From positions 1 through 64,000 of the forward strand of contig NZ_JACAOA010000001.1 in NCBI RefSeq assembly GCF_014049385.1: a stretch of 64,000 nt of DNA, written 5' to 3'. How positions within the stretch are numbered: position 1 is the first letter of the stretch; each line of letters opens with the position of its first letter. The stretch is from Ruoffia halotolerans (GTDB taxonomy: Bacteria; Bacillota; Bacilli; Lactobacillales; Aerococcaceae). A program made the position numbers and the translations under genes. Shown piece after piece: positions 52,341-62,085 of this stretch. The notes below the pieces were generated by a model, which saw only the letters and a program-made list of their open reading frames with translations, was not told the DNA's origin and searched no databases.

Positions 52341-53282
52341 TTAGAATTTTGGTTTATAGATTTGTCGGCGGTCTAGTGCAAAGATTTGCGATGTAAATTC
52401 ACCTGGCTCAGTCTTATCTAGCACTTCAGTAATCATGTTGATTTTAGCGTCCATATCGTCAATATAGTGAATTATCTCTGCTTCTAGTAATTGCGGTAAG
52501 ACGGGACTACCAAATTCCATTTTACCATGGTGAGCTAATACCACATGTTTCAGTAATAAGATTGACTCGTTCTCAGGATCAATGCCAATTTCAGAACATG
52601 CGCGGTCAATCATCTCTGATATAATGACAATGTGTCCCATCATTTTCCCTTTGAGGGTATATTCTGTTGAAATCGCGCCACTTAATTCAACGGTTTTACC
52701 AATATCATGAAGGATAATTCCTCCAATTAATAAACTTGGATTCAGTTGTGGATAAATCGATAATAAATTACGCGCGATTTTAACCATTGATAATGTATGG
52801 AAGCTTAGTCCACCTGCCATGGCATGGTGTAATCGTTTGGCTGCTGGATGGACAAAGAAGTCTTCCTGCGTTTGGTGAATGATTTTACGAACGACACGTG
52901 CAATGTTTGCCTCAGTTATAAGTAATAGCGCATCATCAAGTTCTGCTTCCAAGTCTTCACGTTTAACTTTCACTTTCTCTACATAAAGCGTTGGATCATC
53001 CGGCTCACCCGCTTCTGCTAAGCGCATGGATTCAATCTTTACTTGCGGTGTTCCTTGATATGTATCTCTCTTTCCTCTCAGAAAAACAACTTTACCTGCT
53101 TGGTACAAGTTCACTTCTTCTTCAGTTGCTGACCAGAACATCCCGTCCATTGAACCTGAACGGTCTTGGAATCGAAAGGCTATGAACGGTTTCCCATTAC
53201 GCGCTGTACGGATATCCGCTGCTTTAATTAGAACAAAAATACCGAATTGTTCTCCATTTTTAATTTCAAATAATTGTGCCAC
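52341..53282 (-). CDS. yhaM: 3'-5' exoribonuclease YhaM
   Basis: A 313-residue nuclease that trims RNA (and DNA) 3' ends. The N-terminal OB fold (about 10-90: GIFVLIKAADIRTARNGKPFIAF) is followed by an HD domain (about 140-290) with SFHTLSMV and GGIILHDIGK (H192-D193). The late HHGKMEFGSP is also conserved. The start is GTG 53282 with AGGAGG six bases upstream. It follows yhaN after a terminator. The yhaO-yhaN-yhaM order is conserved in Bacilli. Confidence 0.92.
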   Translation of the reverse strand: MAQLFEIKNGEQFGIFVLIKAADIRTARNGKPFIAFRFQDRSGSMDGMFWSATEEEVNLYQAGKVVFLRGKRDTYQGTPQVKIESMRLAEAGEPDDPTLYVEKVKVKREDLEAELDDALLLITEANIARVVRKIIHQTQEDFFVHPAAKRLHHAMAGGLSFHTLSMVKIARNLLSIYPQLNPSLLIGGIILHDIGKTVELSGAISTEYTLKGKMMGHIVIISEMIDRACSEIGIDPENESILLLKHVVLAHHGKMEFGSPVLPQLLEAEIIHYIDDMDAKINMITEVLDKTEPGEFTSQIFALDRRQIYKPKF

Positions 53283-53370
53283 AATATACCTCCTTGTATA
53301 TATTAAACATCTAGTTATGTTAGATAGATATACATAATAATCACTCTTTTATTCTATCACATTATACTGA

Positions 53371-53430
53371 TAAAAAAATATCCGAGCCCTTAAATAATAA
53401 TGAATTCATTACTATTTGAAGACTCAGATA
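53371..53430 (-). terminator. yhaN terminator
   Basis: Long imperfect stem (TATCTGAG/CTCGGATA at its base) with seven Ts on the minus strand, between yhaN and yhaM. Confidence 0.75.
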
Positions 53431-53452
53431 CTAACTCGTCTAATTCAATCTT

Positions 53453-56338
53453 TTATTGAGATACTTCTTCCTTTGCTGCTTCTAACGATTCATCCAAAGC
53501 TTCATTATAATTTTGAGTGTTCTCATTAGGTAAATCAATTGAGTTAATTTCCTCTAGATTAATAATAAATTTCGGATGGAATGTTTCATTGGCTTGCTGA
53601 TCAAAAGTAAAGAATAGCACTTGTATGTCTTCACTTATATCTTGAAGCACTTTATACATGCTAGTTTTACGGAATTCATCAAAGTTTACAAAGGCATCAT
53701 CAATGATGATTGGCATCTTAATCATTCTCTGAGCACTAATGACAAAGGCTAATCTTAAGGCAACATATAATTGCTCCAAAGTACCTTGTGATAATTCGTG
53801 TGGTGAGAATAAGACGTCACTAAATTGTTTTACTTTAATATCTTTCTTATTCATTTTAATTTGTGTATAGCGACTGAAACTTAAGATATTAAAGATGCGG
53901 TCGGCAATTTCATTCATTTCATTGACTGGATTATCTAAACCTTTACGAAGTGTTTGATTAATCATATCCATTGCCAAACGTTTAGTTCCCCATTCATGAA
54001 TCACTTCAAGAATTTCTGTCTTTTTATTCTCAAGTTGTTGAGATAATTCTTGGAAAGTACCGTCTTGCTCAAGTTGTTGAATCTCAACGACGAGATTCGC
54101 TCTTTCACGAATATTCGGATCTAATTTTCCTTTCAGAATTGAATGCTCACGTTCTGATTCATGGAATGACTCGTTAAGACTTTGTTTACTTTCAATCGAA
54201 GCTAAATCGTCTTCGAAGCCAGTAATTTGTTCTTTATAAAGTTCTTTTTTATTCGTTAAGTCTTCAATTTCTTGGTTAATCGATACACGTTGTTCAAATT
54301 CTAAACGATTTGTAACATCCGTTTTATTATAGATGTCTTGAATCACAACTTGTCGTGCGTCAATTTTGCTTTTGTTTTTCTCAATGCGTTCTCTAGCCTC
54401 AACTAAACGCTCCTTCAAGCTATTCCCTCTTTGTTGCGCTTGAATTAATGACGCTTCGACTTCTTCCACGTGACGAATTAACACGCGGGTAGTTACATCA
54501 TTGACTGGGAATCGTTCTAGAAGTGGCGAAATTGCATCTTTCCAATCTTCAATTTGCGATGCTAATTTGGCCAATTCAGCCTCATAAGTCTCGCGTTTTT
54601 CCATCTCAGAGAAGTAGCTTTTCACTGGATTTGTCTTTAGAATCCATTCTGGATCAGCTGTTGGATAAAAACCAATCTCAGTTAACCAATGATTTTGATC
54701 TTTTACAATTTCAGCTTTCGCTTCTTCTAATTCATTAATTGTATCTTCTTTTTCATTGATTTCTTTACCAAGTTCACGACTTTGCTCACTCACTTGTTTC
54801 TCTTCTTCTTTCAGCTGGTTTGCTCGATCGAGAACTGGACTATTATTAAACTCATTCATTAAGTTACGGTGTTTTACAAACACGTAAGACATTGATGCAA
54901 TTCCAATAAGGGTCATAAAAACACCCAACCAGAATATTATATTCGCCATGCTTGCTTCATTAACTAAATTAAAGAATACGACAATGAGCCCAACAACTAA
55001 CAGTGTTAATCCGATAAAGTACTCTGATAATCGCGTATTTTGGATTAGAATTTCTTCTTCATTTACACGCTGATTCTCAATCTTCGCCACATTTTGACGC
55101 AAGTTTGCGCTTTTATTTTGCAGATTTTTTCTCTGTTCTAAAAGCATCTTACGTTGAATTCGAATGGTTTCAATTTCAGAATTGCTGTCGATTAATTTAG
55201 TTTGGATAATTAGGCCTTTTTCAACTTTTTCTTCATATGCTTGGCTGTTCTCAATCTTTTCTGGATAGAATTGTCCTTTAACCGCTAATTGAGTCATAGA
55301 TTCGTTTGTTTCGTGAATACGCTGATTCATTTGCTCGAATTTGGTTTGAACTTCTTTAATTTGTTCTGTTTGAGCTAGCCATTTCTTACGGTCTTGTTCA
55401 TGATTCTTCGCCCAGTTAAATCGTGTTAGCTGGCCTAATTCGTTTTGAATGTGAGCAATCCGTTCTGTTAAAGCTATATTCTCTTCCTCCAAGTTTTGGA
55501 TGGAGTCCACATTATCTTTCAATTTCTTTGGCGCGTTCTCCGGAATAGTCGTAAATACAAGTCCCTGTAAGGCTTTCTCTGTCGCTTTGAGTTTCAAGTA
55601 AGTGTCATAACGAGAGATGAGTTTATCTTTTTCTCGTATGTCTTGTTCAACTTGATTGAGTTGTTGATTTGTTTCTTTGATAACAACATCAATTTGGTCT
55701 CGACGTCTAGTTAAATCATTGTAGCGTCCAGTGTTTCTTTTAGCTTCATTCGCTTGTTCAGAAAGATGATCATAATCATTAAGCAGACGGTTTAGTTCAG
55801 GTTTAACTCCCCTAGGTTTGAATAATTCATCCGTTTGTTTCTCAAGATCCTTAGAGATGCTTAAGAACTTATCGCTTCCAAGGGTTCCAATACTTAGAAA
55901 GTAATCATTTAACTGATCCGCTCCAACATTCGCTAATTCTTGTAAATTCGCTAAGTTAAAAGCATAAAAGTTATCAAATAATGACTCGTCTAAGCCACCT
56001 AATATTTCATTCAGTTTAGATATAGCTAATTCTTCGCCTGAATCTGTATAAAGTTTCAATTCTTTATCCGTTCTTTCGATCCAAACATCACCATAGATTG
56101 TTTCTGTTAATAGAATGCGTCCACCGTATACATCACTATTCTTAGGTTCATACCGATTAGGTTGGTTTACTTTTTTACGTCGACTTGGAAAACCGAAGAG
56201 AATTGAACGAACAAACGATTGTAAAGTTGATTTACCTGACTCATTACGACCGTAAAACAATTGAATGTCATCGTTAATATCAAACTTTTGGTTAATCCAA
56301 CGTCCATATCCATAGATATCTAATGTTTTAATTCTCAA
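53453..56338 (-). CDS. yhaN: YhaN-type SMC-like AAA ATPase
   Basis: A protein of about 961 residues with a Rad50/SbcC-like head and long coiled coils. Walker A is FYGRNESGKST (about 33-41 counted from ATG 56347). The signature LSQGTLEQLYVALRLAF and Walker B MPIIIDDAFVNFD are near the C-terminus. Two hydrophobic segments (about 443-461 and 468-491) break the coiled coil, as in other YhaN proteins, suggesting membrane association. The ATG at 56347 abuts AGGAGG, so TTG 56338, nine bases beyond it, is the likelier start. It overlaps yhaO. It likely works with YhaO in DNA-end processing. Confidence 0.87.
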   Translation of the reverse strand: MRIKTLDIYGYGRWINQKFDINDDIQLFYGRNESGKSTLQSFVRSILFGFPSRRKKVNQPNRYEPKNSDVYGGRILLTETIYGDVWIERTDKELKLYTDSGEELAISKLNEILGGLDESLFDNFYAFNLANLQELANVGADQLNDYFLSIGTLGSDKFLSISKDLEKQTDELFKPRGVKPELNRLLNDYDHLSEQANEAKRNTGRYNDLTRRRDQIDVVIKETNQQLNQVEQDIREKDKLISRYDTYLKLKATEKALQGLVFTTIPENAPKKLKDNVDSIQNLEEENIALTERIAHIQNELGQLTRFNWAKNHEQDRKKWLAQTEQIKEVQTKFEQMNQRIHETNESMTQLAVKGQFYPEKIENSQAYEEKVEKGLIIQTKLIDSNSEIETIRIQRKMLLEQRKNLQNKSANLRQNVAKIENQRVNEEEILIQNTRLSEYFIGLTLLVVGLIVVFFNLVNEASMANIIFWLGVFMTLIGIASMSYVFVKHRNLMNEFNNSPVLDRANQLKEEEKQVSEQSRELGKEINEKEDTINELEEAKAEIVKDQNHWLTEIGFYPTADPEWILKTNPVKSYFSEMEKRETYEAELAKLASQIEDWKDAISPLLERFPVNDVTTRVLIRHVEEVEASLIQAQQRGNSLKERLVEARERIEKNKSKIDARQVVIQDIYNKTDVTNRLEFEQRVSINQEIEDLTNKKELYKEQITGFEDDLASIESKQSLNESFHESEREHSILKGKLDPNIRERANLVVEIQQLEQDGTFQELSQQLENKKTEILEVIHEWGTKRLAMDMINQTLRKGLDNPVNEMNEIADRIFNILSFSRYTQIKMNKKDIKVKQFSDVLFSPHELSQGTLEQLYVALRLAFVISAQRMIKMPIIIDDAFVNFDEFRKTSMYKVLQDISEDIQVLFFTFDQQANETFHPKFIINLEEINSIDLPNENTQNYNEALDESLEAAKEEVSQ

Positions 56339-57599
56339 GAGTCTCATCCTCCTTCTCTTTATCTAGCCCGATCATTTGTGCTATTAATTGTCGAGCAGAA
56401 TAAATCATATCTTCTTGTAAGGATTCATCATGTTCTAAGTTAAAGTGACGTTTGATTAGGGGATGTTGATACAAATCAGACACGACTGTCTTAAAGCGGT
56501 CGCCCTCTTCTAATTCTTCCACCACTTTATTAAAACTTTCCTCCAAACCTGGATCAAAATGAAAGACATCTAAAGATACATTTAATTTGGGTGTCATTCG
56601 ATGAATCAATACAAATGGACTCTCCTGATAATCTTGATCTAGAACTTGGAAAAACTCACCATCCTGAATTTGTTCAAGGAGTTCAGATTCAAGTCTTTGT
56701 GCTTGAGTTAACTCTACATTGATGAAGTAAGTTTGTTGATTTGCCTCGGCTTCATCTTGGAAATTGGCCATGATTTGCTTTAATTCTTCAATAATATCAT
56801 TAGCTTGCCAATCAGATTGACATTCTAATTTAGCATTTTCCCAAACAATTGAAGCAAGAGAATAAAACGTGTTTGTCGTTTTTTGACCCTTCTCTAGTTC
56901 AACGATATAGCAACCTTTATCGCCAGTTTCATTAAGATGACGTCCTTGAATTGTCCCAGCATATTGAATCAATGGTTCTTGGTTCATTACTTCAGATTTA
57001 TGAATATGTCCTAAAGCCCAATAATCATAGTTTTTTGAGAGTAGTTCCTCGATACTAAAAGGAGCATAATTTCCTGAATCTGATTCAATACCTTCTAAAG
57101 CTCCATGTAACAGCCCGATATTGAAAGCGTCTGGGTTGTTATTCATTGGATAATCATTAACCACGCGTTCGTGAATCCATTTAGTTGTATAACTGAAACC
57201 ATGAATTTGAACTAAACGTCCATCCTCTAGATTGAATTCATAACTTGATACTTGTCGGGAATCTAGAGCATGCACATTGTTGGGATAGACCATGCGTGCT
57301 TTATCTGGACGAATATAATCATGATTACCATGTATAAGTACAACGGGAATGTCCACTTTATCTAAGCGTTCCATTTGTTTCATAAAAAAATGCTGAGCAA
57401 CGATTGATTGCCGCTCGCTGTTATAAACATCGCCTGAAATTAGCATGACATCAACGTCTTCATTAATCGCAATACTTACACAGCGCTCAAACGCTTTAAA
57501 CGGGGCATTGATTAACTCTTTCTGTAATTGAGGTGAATCATTACCTAGCCCTACAAAAGGACTATCTAAGTGTAAATCGCTGACGTGTAATAATTTCAT
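56328..57599 (-). CDS. yhaO: YhaO-type SbcD/Mre11-like DNA exonuclease
   Basis: A 423-residue metallophosphoesterase nuclease. The metal-binding motifs are SDLHLDSPF, ISGDVYNS, HGNHDY, LLHGALEG and ALGHIHKSE, in the expected order. A C-terminal capping region of about 200 residues is typical. ATG 57599 follows AGGAGC; the ATG at 57617 lies upstream of that site. It overlaps yhaN, so the two make a nuclease-ATPase pair analogous to Mre11-Rad50. Confidence 0.9.
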   Translation of the reverse strand: MKLLHVSDLHLDSPFVGLGNDSPQLQKELINAPFKAFERCVSIAINEDVDVMLISGDVYNSERQSIVAQHFFMKQMERLDKVDIPVVLIHGNHDYIRPDKARMVYPNNVHALDSRQVSSYEFNLEDGRLVQIHGFSYTTKWIHERVVNDYPMNNNPDAFNIGLLHGALEGIESDSGNYAPFSIEELLSKNYDYWALGHIHKSEVMNQEPLIQYAGTIQGRHLNETGDKGCYIVELEKGQKTTNTFYSLASIVWENAKLECQSDWQANDIIEELKQIMANFQDEAEANQQTYFINVELTQAQRLESELLEQIQDGEFFQVLDQDYQESPFVLIHRMTPKLNVSLDVFHFDPGLEESFNKVVEELEEGDRFKTVVSDLYQHPLIKRHFNLEHDESLQEDMIYSARQLIAQMIGLDKEKEDETLEN

Positions 57600-57647
57600 C
57601 TTGTTTGCTCCTTTCATTGAATAGTTTTATATAAGAGAGAAAATTTA

Positions 57648-57699
57648 CGTAAAGAAAACCAGCCAAAAGCATCGATCGTCTCGAAAACTTCCAGCTGGC
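57648..57699 (-). terminator. Possible terminator after the YheA-like gene
   Basis: Stem CCAGCTGGAAG/CTTTTGGCTGG (several G-T pairs) with a weak TTTTCTTT tail. It may attenuate rather than stop transcription into yhaO. Confidence 0.45.
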
Positions 57700-57718
57700 A
57701 ATAAAGTTCAGCAAATAA

Positions 57719-58078
57719 TTACTGGCTCATGTTTTGATAAACTTCATTTAATGGCTTCGTAATGATTTGGTTGATGTCATTAATCGTTTGGCTTACTAGT
57801 TGCTCACTAGCCATTAAACGGTTAATATTCTCATCTTCTTGAACTTTAACAGACATTGCTTGAATGTTTGCAATCTCTTCTTCTGTAGGTGCTTCACCTT
57901 GCATTTGTTTTTGTTGTAATTGTTGCGAAATCGCGCGGAATTCTTTGAATAACTCACGACTCTCATCGTTCGCTTCAATGGCAGCCACTGATTCTTTTAA
58001 ATCATTATATGCTGGTAATGCTCTTAAGTCGCGCTCCAATTGATTCGCAGTATCATAAATATTGTTATTTTCTGTCAT
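57719..58078 (-). CDS. YlbF/YmcA superfamily protein (YheA-like)
   Basis: A 119-residue helical protein. The family features are IYDTANQLERDLRALPAYNDLKES, a central Gln-rich helix LQQKQMQG and the C-terminal INDINQIITKPLNEVY. In B. subtilis YlbF/YmcA/YaaT act in RNA processing and in competence/biofilm, while the role of YheA is less clear. Location directly upstream of yhaO matches other Bacilli. Confidence 0.85.
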   Translation of the reverse strand: MTENNNIYDTANQLERDLRALPAYNDLKESVAAIEANDESRELFKEFRAISQQLQQKQMQGEAPTEEEIANIQAMSVKVQEDENINRLMASEQLVSQTINDINQIITKPLNEVYQNMSQ

Positions 58079-58202
58079 AATCTCTCTCCTTCTTAACTTC
58101 TATCTTAATATTAGCAAAATTAGACTCTCTTTACTACCAGAAACGGTTATAAATCTGAATTAATTTGAAAGTTACAGTAGTTATTTTTCCACACAGATTA
58201 AA

Positions 58203-60329
58203 CTAATTTATCCAACCCGAAACTTCTTCAACTACATTCGAACCAATTCTACCTATCTCATTGAGTAGATTCCCACCGTGTTCAGTTATAAACTCACCCG
58301 CATCATTCAAGAAGTACGTTGCTTGTTCTTGCCAATTATTCGCATTCTCCACAATGTTTGTAGACTCTTGAGTTTGTGACGCATAAGTGACATCGAAAGG
58401 CGTCTGTGGTGATTGATTCATTAGTGCGGTTGTCTGAAGATTGAATAAAGCACCCATACCAGTTGGCATGAGTTCATCTAAAGACGGTTGGCCTTCGACG
58501 TCTACTTCGTCTAAGCCTGACCATGACACGACGACAAAGTCTGGTGTGTAACCAACCATCCATCGATCACGTGTATCCATATTTCCTTCTGCTACTTCGG
58601 TGCTTCCGGTTTTACCAGCTAACATACCATAATCTGGTCCGGACCCATAACCGGTCCCGTATCCACCATAAGTATCTAACATCATGCTTGTCATATCTGC
58701 AGCGACATTAGAAGTCATTACCATATGTTTCGTTGGTGATTCATTGTTGTAGACCACTCGTCCCGTTGCATCTTCAATTCGACGAATAAAACTACTTTCA
58801 TAACGAATACCTTCATTAGCAAAGGCTGAATAAGCATTCGCTATTTGTAGTGGTGAAAGCCCTGGATTAATAACTCCAAGTGCTAAGGATAAATCTTGAT
58901 TTTCTTGCGGGACATTAATACCAAATTGTCTTAATTTTCTGACCGATTCACTAATTCCAATATCATCCATTAAGTGAACAGCCGTTGTATTCTTACTTTG
59001 CGCTAAGGCGTAGTATAATTCAGTTTCGCCACCCGGTTCCGTATAATTATTATAATTATTTGGCGCATAGTTATTTGCACCATGACCTTCCACGACATCC
59101 GGAACGATTGAATGCATATTGTAACCATTCTCTAAGGCGGGTACATAGACAGCCATTGGTTTAAGTGTTGATCCTGGTAAGCGGTACATGTCCGTAGCGC
59201 GGTTAAAGCCGCGATAGACATAATCCCCTCGGCCGCCGTAGACTGCCATAATCCCACCCGTATTTGGATCAATAACGACACTTGCACTTTGAACTAATGG
59301 TTCACCTGTCCCATCACCTGGGAATATCCATGTATTATCATATGAACTGTCGATGGCATTTTGATATGCAGGGTTTAAATTCGTATAAATTTTATAACCT
59401 TTTGATAATAAATCATCTTCTGGAATATCAGTCACTGCCACTACTTCATTAATGACACCATCGAAGTAATACGGATAAGTGTAACTATCCTCGACATAGT
59501 AATTATCATAAAGATATATTCCTTCAGCCATTATGGCATCAGCATCTTCTTGGGTGATGACATTATCTGAAGCCATCAATTGAGCTACAACATTCCGTCT
59601 TTCAATCGCCGCTTCATAATCATCAATCGGGTTAAATATTGAAGGCCCCTTAAGAGTACCTGTTAGGACCATACTTTCATTATAGTTAAGTTGCGAAGCT
59701 GGATGACCAAAGTATTTCTGAGAAGCATCTTCAATCCCCCAAACTCCGTTACCATAATAGGAATTATTTAAATACATTTCTAAAATCTGGTCTTTTGTAT
59801 AATGCTTTTCAACTTCTATAGATAGAAAGAGTTCTTTAATCTTCCGTTGGAAGGTTTGATCGAGCGTTAAGAAGGCATTCTTCACAAGTTGTTGGGTAAT
59901 CGTACTTCCACCACCACCACTCGTGTCTCGATTGATTAATAACCTAACAAACGCACGTCCGATCCCGATAGTATCGAAACCGTTATGTTCATAGAAGCGT
60001 TTATCTTCAACGGCCACTAGCGTCTCTCGCATCTGGGGCGAGATTTGTTCTAAAGGAACATAGGTCCCTTTTTGAGACATTAAAGTTCCAGCACTTGTAT
60101 CATCGTAAGCATAAATAGTTGTTTGAGACATAAGTCCTTCTTGCAAGGTAGCGACACTCGTTGTCTTAGCAATAAGAACAGAATAGCTTGATAGCAGTAA
60201 GGCAAACGTTAAGCCAATAAAGATTAACCACTTCCAACCACGGTAATATTGCCACATGGTTTTTATTTTATTCCATGTTGCATTATTTTTTCTCGTTGGT
60301 TTCGTTGGTTGATTGTTATTTTCTTCCAT
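58203..60329 (-). CDS. Class A penicillin-binding protein (PBP2A-type)
   Basis: A 708-residue bifunctional peptidoglycan synthase. A cytoplasmic tail and membrane anchor (about 33-53) are followed by a GT51 glycosyltransferase (catalytic E108 in VEDKRFYEHNGFD; GGSTITQQLVKNA; LEMYLNNSYYGNG) and a transpeptidase. The transpeptidase has S387-TLK390, S445-K-N447 and K573-T-G575. A linker after the transpeptidase ends in a polar helix. AGGAGG precedes the ATG, with a promoter at 60420. It is a single-gene unit. Confidence 0.93.
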   Translation of the reverse strand: MEENNNQPTKPTRKNNATWNKIKTMWQYYRGWKWLIFIGLTFALLLSSYSVLIAKTTSVATLQEGLMSQTTIYAYDDTSAGTLMSQKGTYVPLEQISPQMRETLVAVEDKRFYEHNGFDTIGIGRAFVRLLINRDTSGGGGSTITQQLVKNAFLTLDQTFQRKIKELFLSIEVEKHYTKDQILEMYLNNSYYGNGVWGIEDASQKYFGHPASQLNYNESMVLTGTLKGPSIFNPIDDYEAAIERRNVVAQLMASDNVITQEDADAIMAEGIYLYDNYYVEDSYTYPYYFDGVINEVVAVTDIPEDDLLSKGYKIYTNLNPAYQNAIDSSYDNTWIFPGDGTGEPLVQSASVVIDPNTGGIMAVYGGRGDYVYRGFNRATDMYRLPGSTLKPMAVYVPALENGYNMHSIVPDVVEGHGANNYAPNNYNNYTEPGGETELYYALAQSKNTTAVHLMDDIGISESVRKLRQFGINVPQENQDLSLALGVINPGLSPLQIANAYSAFANEGIRYESSFIRRIEDATGRVVYNNESPTKHMVMTSNVAADMTSMMLDTYGGYGTGYGSGPDYGMLAGKTGSTEVAEGNMDTRDRWMVGYTPDFVVVSWSGLDEVDVEGQPSLDELMPTGMGALFNLQTTALMNQSPQTPFDVTYASQTQESTNIVENANNWQEQATYFLNDAGEFITEHGGNLLNEIGRIGSNVVEEVSGWIN

Positions 60330-60419
60330 AGTTTGCCTCCTTTCATTTTATTATTGTATAAATTAATATAGTATTATCTTACTGATTTGCTATCAGCCTA
60401 AGGAATGATAGTCTTACTT

Positions 60420-60447
60420 ATTATATAGATAAATTCCAGCAAGACAA
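60420..60447 (-). promoter_or_regulatory. PBP promoter
   Basis: Minus-strand -35 TTGTCT (60442-60447), 16 bp spacer, -10 TATAAT (60420-60425). The leader is about 85 nt. The remaining intergenic bases up to the glgA terminator (60448-60584) show nothing recognisable. Confidence 0.55.
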
Positions 60448-60584
60448 GTCAGATTACACTAATTTAACTTAAGGACATTATAAGCAATAAGTGTGAAAAA
60501 TAAATGAAATATTCGCTATCTTTAATAGGTAAACGTCTTTTAAGATATTTGATATCTATTGATATTGCCTAAGCAATTAATGCA

Positions 60585-60628
60585 AAATAAAAAAACTACT
60601 GGATACAAACAAGATATCCAGTAGTTTT
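60585..60628 (-). terminator. glg operon terminator
   Basis: A 14 bp perfect stem AAAACTACTGGATA/TATCCAGTAGTTTT with a T-rich tail on the minus strand, after glgA. Confidence 0.9.
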
Positions 60629-60638
60629 ATTCATTTAA

Positions 60639-62075
60639 TTATTCATTGAGTAACTCTTCATACAATTTAATATAGTCCTGCGCTGGACCTTCCCAACTAA
60701 AGTCACTCTTCATTGCTTGCTCTACAAGCTGTTTCCAAGTTTCTTGATCATTGCGGTAGATATGTAAAGCTAGATTAATTACATCCAACATTGTTTGAGC
60801 ATTAAATGGTGAGAAGCTGAAACCAGTCCCTTCACCAGTGAATTGATTATATGCCTGCACTGTATCTACTAGGCCACCTGTTTCGTGAACAATAGGTAAA
60901 GTTCCATATCTCATAGCCATCATTTGTGATAAACCGCATGGTTCAAAAGCACTTGGCATTAAGAACATATCTGAGCTCGCATAAATCAATTGAGCTAGCT
61001 CAACATCAAACATAATGCATGAACGCATCTTATCGCGATAAACGTCTTCAAAATATCTAAATGAGTTTTCAAATTGTTCTTCACCCGTACCAAGTAGGAC
61101 AACTTGGACATCTTGTTGAAGCAAGTCATTTAATTTTTCTTCAATTAACTGGAAGCCTTTTTGATCTGTTAAACGACTTACCATTCCGATGATTGGTACA
61201 TCAGGATTCTCTGGTAAACCTAAACGTCGTTGAAGTTCAAGTTTATTCTTTGTTTTTCCTGATATATCCTCCGTTGAAAAATGATGTGGAATTAGTGGAT
61301 CTGATTCAGGATTATTCGAATCATAGTCAATACCATTAATAATCCCACGTAATTTCCAACGATTATGATGAATCACCGCGTCTAAACCTTCCCCAAATTC
61401 AGGTGTCGTAATTTCATTCGCGTAAGTTGGGCTAACTGTCGTTACACGATCAGAGAAATTAATCCCACCTTTTAAGTAATTTACTAAATCATGGTATTTA
61501 ACGCCGTCATCTGTAAAAGTATTGTAACTCGTACCAAAGACATTCGTTAATATATTTGGGTCATAAATTCCTTGGAAGCGAATATTGTGAATCGTCAGCA
61601 CTTTACGAATTGACTTCAAGGTATCCTTCCAATGATATCTATCCACTAACATGGCTGGTATCATAGCAGTTTGCCAATCATTACAGTGAATAATATCTGG
61701 AATGAAGTCTACTACTTCCATCATTTCTATAATAGCAGTTGAGAAGTAAGCAAAGCGCTCGCCATCATCCCACTCACCGTATAAATCGGGTCGATCAAAA
61801 TAACTTAAATTATCTATAAAGTAGTACATGACATTATCATGTTTCAATGTTTTGATTCCACAGTATACGTTTTTGTTTCCTAATTGAAAACGGAAATGAG
61901 AATGCTCCTCTAACTGGCTTTTGTATTTTTCTGGCATTATTGTGTAATTCGGTAATACAACTCGAATATCAACGCCTTGTTTGACTAATTCCTTAGGTAA
62001 TGCCGAAGCAACATCCCCTAGTCCTCCAGACTTAAAGAATGGTGCTGATTCAGCTGAAGCAAATAAAACCTTCAT
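60639..62075 (-). CDS. glgA: Glycogen synthase
   Basis: ADP-glucose-dependent GT5 glucosyltransferase that elongates glycogen, 478 residues. The ADP-glucose-binding N-terminus FKSGGLGDVASALPKEL, the middle IHCNDWQTAMIP and the C-terminal EPCGLSQMMAMRYG are diagnostic. AGGAGG precedes the ATG. It is the last gene of glgC-glgD-glgA, ending in a strong terminator. Branching enzyme and phosphorylase are not in the window and could lie upstream of glgC. Confidence 0.95.
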   Translation of the reverse strand: MKVLFASAESAPFFKSGGLGDVASALPKELVKQGVDIRVVLPNYTIMPEKYKSQLEEHSHFRFQLGNKNVYCGIKTLKHDNVMYYFIDNLSYFDRPDLYGEWDDGERFAYFSTAIIEMMEVVDFIPDIIHCNDWQTAMIPAMLVDRYHWKDTLKSIRKVLTIHNIRFQGIYDPNILTNVFGTSYNTFTDDGVKYHDLVNYLKGGINFSDRVTTVSPTYANEITTPEFGEGLDAVIHHNRWKLRGIINGIDYDSNNPESDPLIPHHFSTEDISGKTKNKLELQRRLGLPENPDVPIIGMVSRLTDQKGFQLIEEKLNDLLQQDVQVVLLGTGEEQFENSFRYFEDVYRDKMRSCIMFDVELAQLIYASSDMFLMPSAFEPCGLSQMMAMRYGTLPIVHETGGLVDTVQAYNQFTGEGTGFSFSPFNAQTMLDVINLALHIYRNDQETWKQLVEQAMKSDFSWEGPAQDYIKLYEELLNE

Positions 62076-62085
62076 TTTTACCCTC

